A stretch of 64,000 nucleotides of DNA from Kaistia adipata DSM 17808 (GCF_000423225.1 NZ_KE383991.1:1064217-1128216); one strand, 5' to 3'. Counted from the first letter of the stretch, positions 50,287 to 59,662 are shown. A program made the numbers and translations. Notes: generated by a model from the letters alone, not told the origin.

Positions 50287-52976
50287 TTGCCGACCACTCC
50301 CTTGAGTCCACCGCTGATCAATACCGTGACATCGGCCAGCGCCAGCGCCGGCGACATGCCGCCCGACACGGCCATGTAGCGCGGCTGCCATTCGGGCTGG
50401 AACTTCGCCTTGAAGGCGCGAAGGCCGTGAAAATTGTAGAAGCGCTCGCCATGCTCGAACACGGCCCGGCCCATGCGGTGCCAGATCGGCGCCGCCGGGC
50501 TCTCGGAAAGGCCGGCGAGCGGCGCCATACCGAGATCGAACCATCGATAGCCCTGGTCGCGAAGGTTGAGCATCAGGCTGGAAAAGAGAAACTCCATCGT
50601 CCCCGCCGGCACGCCGGGATCGAAGCGCATGAGATCGGCGGTGACCGCCTCCTTCCGTCCCGTCGTCATGACGGTGGCGAAGGCGACGATGCGGTCTCGG
50701 CAACGCACGATGGCGGCGCGCTGGGTCATGACATAGGCCCGCTCGAACGCGCCGAGCGAGAAGCGCTTCTCGCGGGCGCGGTGCTCGGCAAGCCAGCGGT
50801 TCGAGATCGCCTCCAGGTCCTCGATCACGCCGGCGACCTGATCGGGTTCGAGAAACTCGAAGCTCAGCCCCTCGCGCAGGCTGCGATTGTAGGCATGCCG
50901 CAGGCTCGCCCGCTTGGCGCCCTTGAGGTCGAAGGCGGCGAGATCGACCTGCGCGGCCTCGCCGAGCTTGAAGGCCCGCATTCCCGCATCGGCGTAGAGC
51001 GCCAGGTTCTCCGGCATGACCTGATAGAACACGGCCCTTCCACCGGCCGCCCGCGCCATCTCGACGAACTGCCAGATCAGCCCCGGCCAGGCGTCGCGCG
51101 GCCCGATCGGATCGAACAGCGCCACCCAGGAATGGGCCTGGCGGCCGAACATGATGAAGGCGCGGCGATCCTCGGAGAAGAGAAGGGTCTTGTCGCCCAT
51201 GCGCACGAGATTGGCGTCCGGATAGGGCTGAGTGTCGAGGATCCGTACCGCCTCGGCGACCTCGGCCGCGTCGGGGAGAGCGGTCTTTCCCTTGGAAGGG
51301 CGGAACAACGACCAGGTGGCGAGCGAGCCGGCGGCGATGACGACGCCCAGCAGCGCGCGCAGGCTGCGCGGCGCCTCTTCCGAAAACTCGAACTGCCACC
51401 AGAGCTCGTTCGAATATTCGACATCGGCATAGACGAACAGCATGATGGCGGCGGCGGTGACGATCACCGTGGTCATCGCCAGGAACCAGCCAGGCGTCAG
51501 GCGCTGATGCAGGACCGAGGCGGGCCGGTTGAACTCGCGCCGCGTCGCCAGCAGGGCGATGAAGAGCAGCGCCAAGGCGATCGATTCACTGATCGCGATC
51601 GCCTTCAGGAGCGACAGCAGAACGGCGGTTCCGGCCGCGACCAGCGCGGCCCACCAGGCGCCGTCGAGCCGATGCGCCAGCCCGCGCGCCACGACGATCA
51701 GGCCGAGGCCGAGCACGCTTTCCAGGAAATGCGCGCCCTCGAGGATGGGCAGCGGCAACAGCCCGGAGAGAAGGTCGAGCCGCTGGTCGGCCGCCGGCGT
51801 GACACCCGAGAAGACCAGCACGGCGCCGAGCGCGAAGGTGAGCGTGGCGAGCACGCGCGGCGACAATTGCGCGCCGGCGCGCAGCACGCGCGAGGCCTGC
51901 GCGCCCGAGGCGACTCGCCGGAGCTCGAGCCCCGTCACCAGCCCGGAGGCGACGATCAGCGGCACGCCGTAATAGATCACGCGGTAGAGGATCAGCGCGG
52001 ACAGCACCGCGTCGACCGAGGCGCTGCGGCCGACGACGGCGAGGATCACCGCCTCGAACACGCCGAGGCCGGCGGGAACATGGCTGGCGACGCCGAGGCC
52101 GATCGCGACAGCATAGACCGCGACGAAGGCCGGCAGTCCAATATCGGAATTCGGCAGCAGCACCCAGAGCACCGCGGCGGCGGCCGAGACGTCGACGATG
52201 GTGGCGCCGAACTGCGCCAGCATGAGACCGGGCCGCGGCAACGCGACCGAAATCCGCCGCCATCCGATCCGTCCGTCGCCCCGCGCGGCCAGGACGAACA
52301 GGAGGCCGAGCGCGACGAGGACCGCTCCGCCGACCAGCCGGAGCAGCATGGGTGGCAGCGCCAGCGGCATGGCGAGATCAGCCGCCGCGAAGGTCAGGCC
52401 GAGCCCGGTGACGCCGGCGAGGCCGAGGCCGAAGGCGATGGTCACGAAGGCGACGACCTTGGCAACGTCGCCCGGCTCGACGCCGAGCCGCGAATAGAAG
52501 CGATAGCGGATGGCGCCGCCCGTCAGGGGACCGAAGCCGGCCGTGTTGCCGACGGCATATGCGCAGAAGGCGGTGAGCGCGACGATCGGATAGGGCAGCG
52601 CCAGACCGAGATAGCGAAGCGCCGACAGGTCGTAGATGCTGAGCGCGAGAAAGCTGAGCGCGGTCAGCCCCAGCGCGGCGGCGACCGAGGAGAGCGGCGT
52701 CGCGTGCAGCGTATCGAGAACGTCGTTGTAGTTGACCTCCGCGATCAGGCGCGAGATCGCGAGCCAGACAAGGATGACGACGACGACACCGACGAGCGCG
52801 GTGATGGCCGGCCGCCAGGGCGCCAGCCGACTTCGCAGCCGCTCGTAGCGGCCGGGCATGGCGCCCTCGATCGCCGCTGCCGCCGGCTCCCGCTCTCCAG
52901 CTACCATGACTTCACGCCGTCCTCCCGCGCGGTCAGGCGCCGGCTGCGGAAACATCGTAACGCTGTCGCTCATCAT
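50283..52976 (-). CDS. mprF: Lysyl-phosphatidylglycerol synthase/flippase (MprF/LpiA)
   Basis: A protein of 897 residues with an N-terminal part of about fourteen membrane helices (the lipid flippase; AGFGPLTGGAIRYRFYSRLG, then HVPAGLGVFEAVIL) and a C-terminal cytosolic GNAT-like domain (about 590-890; WVALFDPIGPRDAW, VFYQVMPENLALYADAGMRAFKLGE, KRASLRHAYNRSLREGLSFE and YNFHGLRAFKAKFQPEW). It transfers lysine from Lys-tRNA to phosphatidylglycerol and flips the product, which protects against acid and cationic peptides. ATG 52976 or 52973 is the best start; a TTG eight codons earlier is also in frame. Confidence 0.93.
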   Translation of the reverse strand: MMSDSVTMFPQPAPDRAGGRREVMVAGEREPAAAAIEGAMPGRYERLRSRLAPWRPAITALVGVVVVILVWLAISRLIAEVNYNDVLDTLHATPLSSVAAALGLTALSFLALSIYDLSALRYLGLALPYPIVALTAFCAYAVGNTAGFGPLTGGAIRYRFYSRLGVEPGDVAKVVAFVTIAFGLGLAGVTGLGLTFAAADLAMPLALPPMLLRLVGGAVLVALGLLFVLAARGDGRIGWRRISVALPRPGLMLAQFGATIVDVSAAAAVLWVLLPNSDIGLPAFVAVYAVAIGLGVASHVPAGLGVFEAVILAVVGRSASVDAVLSALILYRVIYYGVPLIVASGLVTGLELRRVASGAQASRVLRAGAQLSPRVLATLTFALGAVLVFSGVTPAADQRLDLLSGLLPLPILEGAHFLESVLGLGLIVVARGLAHRLDGAWWAALVAAGTAVLLSLLKAIAISESIALALLFIALLATRREFNRPASVLHQRLTPGWFLAMTTVIVTAAAIMLFVYADVEYSNELWWQFEFSEEAPRSLRALLGVVIAAGSLATWSLFRPSKGKTALPDAAEVAEAVRILDTQPYPDANLVRMGDKTLLFSEDRRAFIMFGRQAHSWVALFDPIGPRDAWPGLIWQFVEMARAAGGRAVFYQVMPENLALYADAGMRAFKLGEAAQVDLAAFDLKGAKRASLRHAYNRSLREGLSFEFLEPDQVAGVIEDLEAISNRWLAEHRAREKRFSLGAFERAYVMTQRAAIVRCRDRIVAFATVMTTGRKEAVTADLMRFDPGVPAGTMEFLFSSLMLNLRDQGYRWFDLGMAPLAGLSESPAAPIWHRMGRAVFEHGERFYNFHGLRAFKAKFQPEWQPRYMAVSGGMSPALALADVTVLISGGLKGVVGK

Positions 52977-53111
52977 GACGTCGCGGCCTCGCCCCGACAA
53001 TCGACTTGCGTCGAAAGGGCTGCGCCTCTCCTTGCATCGATCTACGGTTCAAGAGCCTCAATTCTGGCTGGATTGAGGCCGCCGCCATGCGGGGCTGACG
53101 CTCGCGGAATG

Positions 53112-53146
53112 TTGACATATGATTTGGTGCCATACTACATGGCGCC
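53112..53146 (+). promoter_or_regulatory. Promoter with overlapping inverted repeat before the MarR-family gene
   Basis: TTGACA at 53112-53117 is a good -35 box; CATACT at 53131-53136 is a weaker -10. Over the latter lies the inverted repeat GGTGCCAT-ACTAC-ATGGCGCC (53126-53146, one mismatch), the shape of a MarR site. It ends two bases before the MarR start, so the MarR protein could repress its own operon. The boxes are my reading; spacing is 13 bases if CATACT is the -10, shorter than ideal. Confidence 0.5.
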
Positions 53147-53148
53147 TT

Positions 53149-53673
53149 ATGAATAATCTCGAACCCAAGCACAGCGCCCTGCTCGACGAGGCTAGGGCGC
53201 GCGGCCAGTCCGACACCAGCGGCATCCGCCTCTGCTTCGAGCTGCTCTCGCTCGCCGCCGCCATCGATCGCGATTGCGCCGCGCGCCTGGCGCCGCACCG
53301 GCTCTCCGAGGGCAAGTTCGTGCTGCTGTTCCTGCTGCGCGGCCATCCGGACGGCCTTTCGCCGCACGAACTGGCGACACGCGCCGGCGTGACACGCGCC
53401 ACGATCACCGGCCTTCTCGACGGGCTGGAACGCGACGGCTTCCTCTTCCGTGAAGGCGGCATGGCAGATCGCCGCAGGATCATGATCCGTCTGACCCAGC
53501 ATGGCAGGGCAACCGCCGAGGCGATGTTCCAGGAGCACACGAACTGGATCGCGACGCTCTTCTCGGACCTCAACCAGGCGGAACGCGAGGGCCTGAGCGC
53601 GTTGCTCGGACGCATCTGGGCGAAGACGGACAGTGGCCGGCGCGCCGCGTCGGAGCCGGGCTCGGCATCATGA
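53149..53673 (+). CDS. MarR-family transcriptional regulator
   Basis: This 174-residue protein has a winged helix (LSPHELATRAGVTRATITGLLDGLERDGF, LFREGGMADRRRIMIRLTQHGRATAEAM) flanked by helices for dimerisation. It is first in a unit with a DNA-alkylation-repair protein (4-bp overlap) and a small protein. A palindrome overlaps its promoter, so it is probably autoregulated. The effector is unknown; MarR proteins often sense phenolics, oxidants or other toxic compounds. ATG 53149 is preferred over ATG 53119, which would swallow the palindrome. Confidence 0.9.
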   Translation: MNNLEPKHSALLDEARARGQSDTSGIRLCFELLSLAAAIDRDCAARLAPHRLSEGKFVLLFLLRGHPDGLSPHELATRAGVTRATITGLLDGLERDGFLFREGGMADRRRIMIRLTQHGRATAEAMFQEHTNWIATLFSDLNQAEREGLSALLGRIWAKTDSGRRAASEPGSAS

Positions 53674-54443
53674 AGCCCACCCGCACGGGACGCACCGTCG
53701 CCGACATCGACCCCGCCCGCCGCGCCGCGCTCGATGCCGGGACGATCGAGGCCGCGACGCTCACCGAATGCCTGGCCGTCGACTTCGGCGCGCTGATGCG
53801 CGCGGCGATACCCCGGCTCGACATGTCGGCGTTCGAGGCGATGGATCGCGCCAACGGCCTCGGCATCTCGAAGCGCATGGCGCTGGCGGGTGAGCTGCTG
53901 CGCGGCGGGCTGGCCGCCGAAGCCGCCAGCGAGCTCCGCCACCACACCTCCGACACGGTCAGGGGCTGGGCCGGCTTTCTCGTCGGCCAGGCGCCGGACA
54001 TGGCCCTCCCCGACCGCCTCGCGGCGATCCGCCCCTTTGCCGACGACCCGCATTTCGGCGTTCGGGAATGGGCCTGGATGGCGGTCCGCCCGCATCTCGC
54101 CACCGAGCTGGATCGGGCTATCGCCCTGCTGGCGGCCTGGACATTCGAACCGTCGGAGCGCCTGCGCCGCTTCGCCAGCGAGGCGACGCGGCCGCGCGGC
54201 GTCTGGTGCGCGCATATCGACGAACTGAAGCGAGAGCCGGAAGGCGCCCTCGCCATCCTCGCGCCTCTCCGCGCCGACCCCTCGCCCTATGTGCAGGATT
54301 CCGTCGGCAACTGGCTGAACGACGCGGCCAAGACCCGGCCCGACTGGGTTCGCGCCCTCTGCCGCGACTGGAGGGAACGAAGCCCCGTGCCGGCGACGGC
54401 CCGCATCTGCAAGCGCGCGCTGCGCTCGATCGGGGCCGCCTGA
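53670..54443 (+). CDS. DNA alkylation repair protein, HEAT-repeat type
   Basis: The 257-residue protein is built of helical pairs (HEAT-like) and matches AlkC/YhaZ-like proteins: VADIDPARRAALDAGTIEAATLTE at the start, FADDPHFGVREWAWMAVRPHL, FEPSERLRRFASEATRPRGVW, and LRADPSPYVQDSVGNWLNDAAK at the end. These blocks follow the AlkC branch of base-excising alkylpurine glycosylases. Start overlaps the MarR stop (ATGA), so the two are coupled. The pair may be induced by DNA-alkylating or other toxic compounds. Confidence 0.82.
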   Translation: MKPTRTGRTVADIDPARRAALDAGTIEAATLTECLAVDFGALMRAAIPRLDMSAFEAMDRANGLGISKRMALAGELLRGGLAAEAASELRHHTSDTVRGWAGFLVGQAPDMALPDRLAAIRPFADDPHFGVREWAWMAVRPHLATELDRAIALLAAWTFEPSERLRRFASEATRPRGVWCAHIDELKREPEGALAILAPLRADPSPYVQDSVGNWLNDAAKTRPDWVRALCRDWRERSPVPATARICKRALRSIGAA

Positions 54444-54469
54444 ACCACCCCGCCCGACAAGGATACGAA

Positions 54470-54808
54470 ATGCACTATCTCGCCGAACTCTACACGCCAC
54501 GCCCGGCCTGGCTCGCCCTCGACCAGTCAGGCCGCGCAGCATTCTTCAACACGATTGGCGCCGGCATGACGCCGCTCGCCGCGCACGGCATCGAGATGCT
54601 GGCCTTCGGCGAGACCGACCGCTCGAAACCACACGCCGCGACCGAGCCCTTTTTCGCGATCTGGCGGTTTCCGGACGAAGCGGCGCTCGACGCGCTCCTC
54701 GCCGGCATCGCCGCCACCGGCTGGCACGACTATTTCGAGACTCGCAACGCCGCCGGCAGCGCTACCGACCTGGAAAGCCATCTGGCGGCCATGGCCGCCG
54801 CCAGCTGA
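54470..54808 (+). CDS. Small protein of unknown function (DUF6616-like)
   Basis: The 112-residue protein begins MHYLAELYTPRPAWLAL and continues with FFNTIGAGMTPLAAHGIEM, PFFAIWRFPDEAALDALLAGIAATGWHDYFETRNAAG. The pattern suggests an alpha-beta ferredoxin-like single domain of the type found in dimeric small proteins; I think it is DUF6616 but cannot confirm. It follows the repair gene by 26 bases and probably belongs to the same operon. Confidence 0.7.
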   Translation: MHYLAELYTPRPAWLALDQSGRAAFFNTIGAGMTPLAAHGIEMLAFGETDRSKPHAATEPFFAIWRFPDEAALDALLAGIAATGWHDYFETRNAAGSATDLESHLAAMAAAS

Positions 54809-54857
54809 AGGAAAGTGGCCGGGTCTCCCGGCCGCTCGTCATCGGGCGCTGGGCCGC

Positions 54858-56111
54858 TCAGGCCCACTCGCCCCGGCGCATGATCGGCTCGACACGGCCA
54901 TCGGCGGCAATGCCGTCGATGTCGATATGGCTCGAGCCGATCATCCAGTCGATATGGATCAGGCTCTTGTTGGCGCCCTTCGCCGCGAGCTGCTCGGGGC
55001 TCATCGTGTCGCCGCCGCGGATGCACTTGGCGTAGGCTTGGCCGAGCGCGATGTGGCAGGCGGCGTTCTCGTCATAAAGCGTGTTGTAGAAGAGCAGGCC
55101 GCTCGCCGAGATCGGCGAGGAATGCGGCACCAGCGCCACCTCGCCGAGCCGGCGCGCGCCGGCGTCGGTATCGAGCACCTTGGCCAGCACCTCCGCGCCG
55201 GTCCGCGCCGTCGACTCGACGATGCGGCCATCCTCGAAGCGCACCGCGATGTCCTCGATCAGCGTGCCCTGGTAGGAGAGCGGCTTGGTGCTCGTCACAT
55301 GTCCCGAGACGCGATCCTTGTGCGGGGTCGTGAACACCTCTTCCGACGGGATGTTCGGGTTGCAGACGATGCCGTTCTTGGCCATCGACGCGCCGCCCTC
55401 CCAGGCATGGTCGTCGGCGAGGCCGACCGTCAGGTCGGTGCCCGGCCCGACGAAGCGCAGCGCCGAATAGCGCTTGTCGTTGAGAAGCTTGGTGCGGGCG
55501 TGCAGCGCCTTGTTGTGCTCGGCCCAGGCCGCGACCGGATCAACCAGGTCGACGCGCGACGCCGCGAAGATCGCATCCCAGAGCTTCGCGACCGCGACCT
55601 CCTCCGGCTCGTTCGGGAACACCGCCCGCGCCCAGGCCGGCGAGGCGTAGGACGCGATCGTCCAGTTGATGTCGAAGCCGGCGATCAGCTCGAGCGCCGG
55701 GGTATAGGCGGCCGAACGGGCGCGATTGGCGCGCGACACCTTGTCGGGATCCTGGCCGGCGAGCAGCGAGGGGTTCTCGCCGGCGATGGCGAGGCGCGCG
55801 GCGCCGTTCTTGAAGGCAGAGGCCATGCCGTCATAGAGCCAGCCGGAAGCGACATCGAAGGAGCCGTCGCGGGCATGGCGGAAGCGCATCAGCGTCGCCT
55901 CCTCGTCGGAGAACAGCGTCGTCACCAGCGAGGCGCCGGCCTTGTAGGCATGCTCGGTGATCCGCCGCACCAGCGGCAGCGCGTCGAGCGAAGCCGTCAT
56001 CACCAACTCCTGCCCTTCCTGAAGGCCGAGACCGACGCGAACGGCCACTTCGCCCAGCCGGTCGAGCTTCTGCGCATGGGTGAGCGAGGGATCGCGGGTC
56101 AGTTTCGTCAT
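54858..56111 (-). CDS. M29-family aminopeptidase
   Basis: The protein of 417 residues has the M29 (AmpS/PepS) pattern: LDRLGEVAVRVGLGLQEGQELVM at the start, FVGPGTDLTVGL, PNIPSEEVFTTPHKDRVSG with metal ligand Glu, DENAACHIALGQAYAK with His and closing SLIHIDWMIGSSHIDIDG. These cobalt- or zinc-dependent enzymes remove N-terminal residues from peptides in the cytoplasm. ATG 56111 is preferred since GTGGAG stands eight bases before it; GTG 56120 is in frame. It precedes no co-directed neighbour closely; the MFS gene upstream ends 36 bases away, so a shared transcript is possible. Confidence 0.88.
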   Translation of the reverse strand: MTKLTRDPSLTHAQKLDRLGEVAVRVGLGLQEGQELVMTASLDALPLVRRITEHAYKAGASLVTTLFSDEEATLMRFRHARDGSFDVASGWLYDGMASAFKNGAARLAIAGENPSLLAGQDPDKVSRANRARSAAYTPALELIAGFDINWTIASYASPAWARAVFPNEPEEVAVAKLWDAIFAASRVDLVDPVAAWAEHNKALHARTKLLNDKRYSALRFVGPGTDLTVGLADDHAWEGGASMAKNGIVCNPNIPSEEVFTTPHKDRVSGHVTSTKPLSYQGTLIEDIAVRFEDGRIVESTARTGAEVLAKVLDTDAGARRLGEVALVPHSSPISASGLLFYNTLYDENAACHIALGQAYAKCIRGGDTMSPEQLAAKGANKSLIHIDWMIGSSHIDIDGIAADGRVEPIMRRGEWA

Positions 56112-56146
56112 GTCGGGCACTCCACTTGGGTCGAATTCAAAGGCGG

Positions 56147-57580
56147 TCAGGGCCCTGCCGAGGCAGGCTTGCCGCGCGGGCGATGCTGGCTGACCGCGGT
56201 TCCGGCGTCGCGCGGCAGCGGGAAGGAATCGTAGAGGCCGATCAGGCCGACGACGCCGATGATCAGGAAGGCGAAATGGAAATCGGCAAGGGTCAGCCCT
56301 TCGACATCCGGCGTCAGCCAGGCGTCGGCCAGGCGCAGCGCGATGGCGCCGAGCGCGATGCCGAGGCCGAAGGTGATCTGCTGCACCAGGCTGAACAGCG
56401 TATTGGCGCCGGCCATGCGCGGCTGCGGTACGTCGACGAAGGCGAGCGTGTTGATCGCGGTGAACTGCATCGAGCGCGAGGCGCCGCTCAGGAACAAGAC
56501 CACCATGATGACCGGCCAGGGCGTCGCCGGGCTGAGCATGGCACAGCCGAGCAGCGTCGCGACGAAGAACAGGCCATTGCCGATCAGCGTCGTGCGGAAG
56601 CCGAAGGTGCGAAGCACCAGGCTGGTGAACGGCTTCATCGCCAGATTGCCGGCGAAGAGCGCCAGCACGTAGAGGCCGGCCTGGAACGGATCGAGACCGA
56701 AGCCGAGCTGGAACATCAGCGGCAGCAGGAACGGCACGGCGCTGACGGCGGTGCGGAACAGCGAGCCGCCCTTCATCGTGACGGCGAAGGTGCGGATGGC
56801 CAGGCCGTAGAGATCGGGCAGCGGATGCGGATGGCGGCCGGAATGGCGGAGCGCGATCCAGAAGAACAGCGCGCTCGCCGCCAGGATGCCGGCCCCGATC
56901 ACCCAGTCGACATGGCTCTGGCCGACGAGATCGAGCCCGTACATCAGCCCGGCGCAGGCGATACTGGTCAGGATAAAGCCGACCCAGTCGAAGCCCTGCC
57001 GCTCGGCGATCCGCTCGTTCGGGATCAGCCAGAAGGCGAGCGCGAAGGTGACGATGCCGATCGGCACGTTGAGGATGAAGATCCAGTGCCAGGAGGCATA
57101 GGTAGTGATGAAGCCGCCGAGCGGCGGGCCGAGGATCGGCGCCGACAGCGCCGGCCAGGTCAGCACCGCGATCGCCCGCATCAACTCGCTCTTCGAGGCG
57201 TTGCGCAGCACGACCAGCCGCCCGACCGGAACCATCATGGCGCCGCCCGCGCCCTGCAGGATGCGCGCGAGCACGAAGGTCAGCACGCTGTCGCTGAGCG
57301 CGCAGAACACCGAGGCGATGGTGAACACGGCGACCGCCCAGGCGAAGACCGTCCGCGCGCCGAAGCGATCCGCCATCCAGCCGCTCGCCGGGATGAAGAT
57401 CGCCAGCGTCAGCATGTAGACCGACATGCCGATATTGAGATCGACCGGCGCCACGCCGAACGATTCCGCCATCTGCGGCAGCGAGGTGGCGATCACCGTG
57501 CCGTCGAGGTTCTCCATGAAGAAGGCGACCGCGACGAGCAGGGCGATCCAGGTCGATTTCTGCGGGGATGGGAGGGTCAT
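56147..57580 (-). CDS. MFS transporter, DHA2 (EmrB-like, 14-helix) multidrug efflux type
   Basis: A 477-residue membrane protein with about fourteen helices. It carries the DHA2 markers NLDGTVIATSLPQMAESFG in helix 1, GWMADRFGARTVFAWAV after helix 2, RILQGAGGAMMVPVGRLVVLR and GPPLGGFITTYASWHWIFILNVP. Such proteins export drugs or metabolites using the proton gradient. The start at 57580 begins the conserved part; a longer frame upstream is not family-like. It lies between an aminopeptidase and an M81 peptidase, both on the same strand. Confidence 0.87.
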   Translation of the reverse strand: MTLPSPQKSTWIALLVAVAFFMENLDGTVIATSLPQMAESFGVAPVDLNIGMSVYMLTLAIFIPASGWMADRFGARTVFAWAVAVFTIASVFCALSDSVLTFVLARILQGAGGAMMVPVGRLVVLRNASKSELMRAIAVLTWPALSAPILGPPLGGFITTYASWHWIFILNVPIGIVTFALAFWLIPNERIAERQGFDWVGFILTSIACAGLMYGLDLVGQSHVDWVIGAGILAASALFFWIALRHSGRHPHPLPDLYGLAIRTFAVTMKGGSLFRTAVSAVPFLLPLMFQLGFGLDPFQAGLYVLALFAGNLAMKPFTSLVLRTFGFRTTLIGNGLFFVATLLGCAMLSPATPWPVIMVVLFLSGASRSMQFTAINTLAFVDVPQPRMAGANTLFSLVQQITFGLGIALGAIALRLADAWLTPDVEGLTLADFHFAFLIIGVVGLIGLYDSFPLPRDAGTAVSQHRPRGKPASAGP

Positions 57581-57709
57581 TGCCGGCCGACGGCGTGGAA
57601 AACGAAGGGCGGGACGACGCGAGGCCTCTGGCGACGCGCCGGTTTCCGATTCATCGCGCGTTCGGCCGGCCGGCACAAGCGGAATGCGCCGGCAGGCCCG
57701 CCGGCCTGA

Positions 57710-59182
57710 TCAGCCGTGCGGATTCTCGACCCGCGGCCAGATATCCCGGTTGAGCTTGCGATAGGCCGTCACACGGGGATTGGAGGGATAGGGCGCGCCG
57801 GCGTCGATATAGACGATCTCCGCCGCGATCGGCAGGAAGCCGGCGTGGAAATGGTTGGTCGATTTCACCAGCAGGATGTCCTTCGACATCGGGTCGAGGC
57901 CGAGATTGGAGTAGACGTCCGGCTCGAAGGTCTGCGTGCGGTTGGTGTTCAGGATGATCTCGGTCTTGGTGCCGAGGATCCGCACCAGCGCCGTCGGGCC
58001 AAGCGTGACGCGGCTCTTGCCGAAGCTCTGCCAGCTCTCCGGCACCGCCCGCACCACCTCGACCCTGGCGTCGATCGGCGCGCCGCCATCCGGCCCCGCC
58101 TTGCCGCCGAAGCGCAGCTGGATCTCGGCCCCCTCGCCCGCGGCCAGGCAGAAGGTGACGGCGAGCGGATCCCAGATCGTCGCCACCGCGACATTGTCGA
58201 TGCCGCGCTCGATCATGCGGCGCAGGATCAGCGTGCCGTCGCCGGCGACGCCGCCGCCCGGATTGTCCCAGGTGTCGGCGAGGACGACCGGCTTGCCCGG
58301 CTTGCCGGCGATCAGCGCGAGCGCGTGATCCAGGCCGCCATCGATGCTGTATTGCGGCATCATCGTCTTGCCGCGCAGCGCGAAGATCTCCATGCCGAGC
58401 TTCTTGGCCAGCGCATCGCCCTCGGCCTTGCGGTCGTCGGTCACGACCAGCATGCGCGTGCCCATCTCCGGCACGTCGCCGGCCATGAAGCCGTGGATCA
58501 GCGACACCGACAGGATGCCGTCCTTGCCGTGCATCGCCTTCATCCGGTCGACGAAGGAACGCATCGGCTCGCGGCTGGTCGGAAAGACGTCGATCATGCG
58601 GCAGTCGAAGGTCGAGATGACGGGCTTGATCTCGCCGCGCAGCGCGCGGATGGCGAGATCGACGACATGCTCGCCGCGCTCGTAGAAATCGGTGTGCGGG
58701 AACTCGAGGAACGCCGCCAGGATGTCGGAGTTGGCGACGCGCTTCGGCGTCAGATGGCTGTGCGGGTCGAGCTCGGCGGCGATCAGCACGTCGGGCCCGA
58801 CCATGGCGCGGATGCGCTCCAGGAGGTCGCCTTCCGGATCGTCATAGCCCTGCGCCACCATGGCACCATGCAGGCCGAGCACGACGCCGTCGACCGGCAG
58901 CGCCGCGCGGAGCTGATCGAGGATTTCGTCGCGCAGGCCCTCATAGGTGGCGCGCTGCAGCAGTCCGCCCGGCTCCGCCCAGGTCGCCGTGCCCTCCACC
59001 AGGTCGATGCCGTCCGCCTCGGCGCGCTTTCGGAGCGCGACGATCGGCGACGAGCAGAGCGTCGGCGTCTCGGGATGCTGGCCGGGGCCGGCATAGAACG
59101 CCATCTCGAAGCTCGCGCGATCGGTCGGTACCGGCGCGAAGGTGTTGGTCTCGGTGGCAAGCGAGGCAGCAAAAATGCGCAT
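57710..59182 (-). CDS. M81-family metallopeptidase (MlrC-like)
   Basis: The 490-residue protein is an MlrC-type protein with its N-terminal DUF1485 part (RIFAASLATETNTFAPVPTDR, LHGAMVAQGYDDPEGDLLERIR, ELDPHSHLT with Asp and His ligands, FPHTDFYERG) and C-terminal MlrC part (VLADTWDNPGGGVAGDGTLI, VKSTNHFHAGF). MlrC of Sphingomonas breaks down microcystin fragments; most members have no proven substrate and sit in catabolic clusters. It lies 105 bases downstream of ridA on the same strand. ATG 59182 is the family start. Confidence 0.9.
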   Translation of the reverse strand: MRIFAASLATETNTFAPVPTDRASFEMAFYAGPGQHPETPTLCSSPIVALRKRAEADGIDLVEGTATWAEPGGLLQRATYEGLRDEILDQLRAALPVDGVVLGLHGAMVAQGYDDPEGDLLERIRAMVGPDVLIAAELDPHSHLTPKRVANSDILAAFLEFPHTDFYERGEHVVDLAIRALRGEIKPVISTFDCRMIDVFPTSREPMRSFVDRMKAMHGKDGILSVSLIHGFMAGDVPEMGTRMLVVTDDRKAEGDALAKKLGMEIFALRGKTMMPQYSIDGGLDHALALIAGKPGKPVVLADTWDNPGGGVAGDGTLILRRMIERGIDNVAVATIWDPLAVTFCLAAGEGAEIQLRFGGKAGPDGGAPIDARVEVVRAVPESWQSFGKSRVTLGPTALVRILGTKTEIILNTNRTQTFEPDVYSNLGLDPMSKDILLVKSTNHFHAGFLPIAAEIVYIDAGAPYPSNPRVTAYRKLNRDIWPRVENPHG

Positions 59183-59287
59183 GGCGCGATCGGTCCTGGG
59201 AAGAGGACCACCGGCCCCGGCAGCAGGTTGCCGGCCCGGCGGTCGCATGAAGACGGAGAGCCCCGGCCTCGCCGGGGCGGAATCTCG

Positions 59288-59662
59288 CTAGCCCTGCGGG
59301 GCGTAGGCGATCGCCTCGATCTCGACCTTGATGTCGATCATCAGGCGGGCCTCGACGGTGGTGCGCGCCGGCGGATCCTTCTGGAAGAAGGTCGCATAGG
59401 TCTTGTTGAAGCCGCCGAAATCGCGGGCGTCCTCCAGGATCACGAAGGTCTTCACCACCTGGTCCATCGTGCAGCCGGCCAGCGCCAGCGCCGCCTTGAC
59501 GTTCTCGAGCGTCTGCCGGGTCTGCGCCTCGATGCCGCCGGCGACGACCGTGCCGGTTGCGTCGGTCGGCACCTGACCCGAGACATAGACGAAATCGCCA
59601 GCGCGGACGGCGGGCGAAAGCGGCACATGCGAGGCGCCATAGACGGTCTTCAGCTTGCTCAT
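59288..59662 (-). CDS. RidA-family enamine/imine deaminase
   Basis: The 124-residue protein matches RidA/YjgF over its length: VPLSPAVRAGDFVYVSGQVP, QTRQTLENVKAALALAGCTMDQVVKT, ARTTVEARLMIDIKVEIEAIA with the catalytic Arg in the ARTTV block. RidA hydrolyses reactive enamines and imines formed by PLP enzymes. The PLP-type enzyme encoded at 60657 could be a source of such a product. It is divergent from the SDR at 59846 and leads the M81 gene. Confidence 0.92.
   Translation of the reverse strand: MSKLKTVYGASHVPLSPAVRAGDFVYVSGQVPTDATGTVVAGGIEAQTRQTLENVKAALALAGCTMDQVVKTFVILEDARDFGGFNKTYATFFQKDPPARTTVEARLMIDIKVEIEAIAYAPQG

Noticed and set aside
50427-53156. A 909-codon open frame on the plus strand opposite mprF
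   Set aside because: It is the antisense shadow of a GC-rich gene: the translation is Arg/Gly/Asp/Gln-rich, without domains, and mprF on the other strand matches its family end to end.
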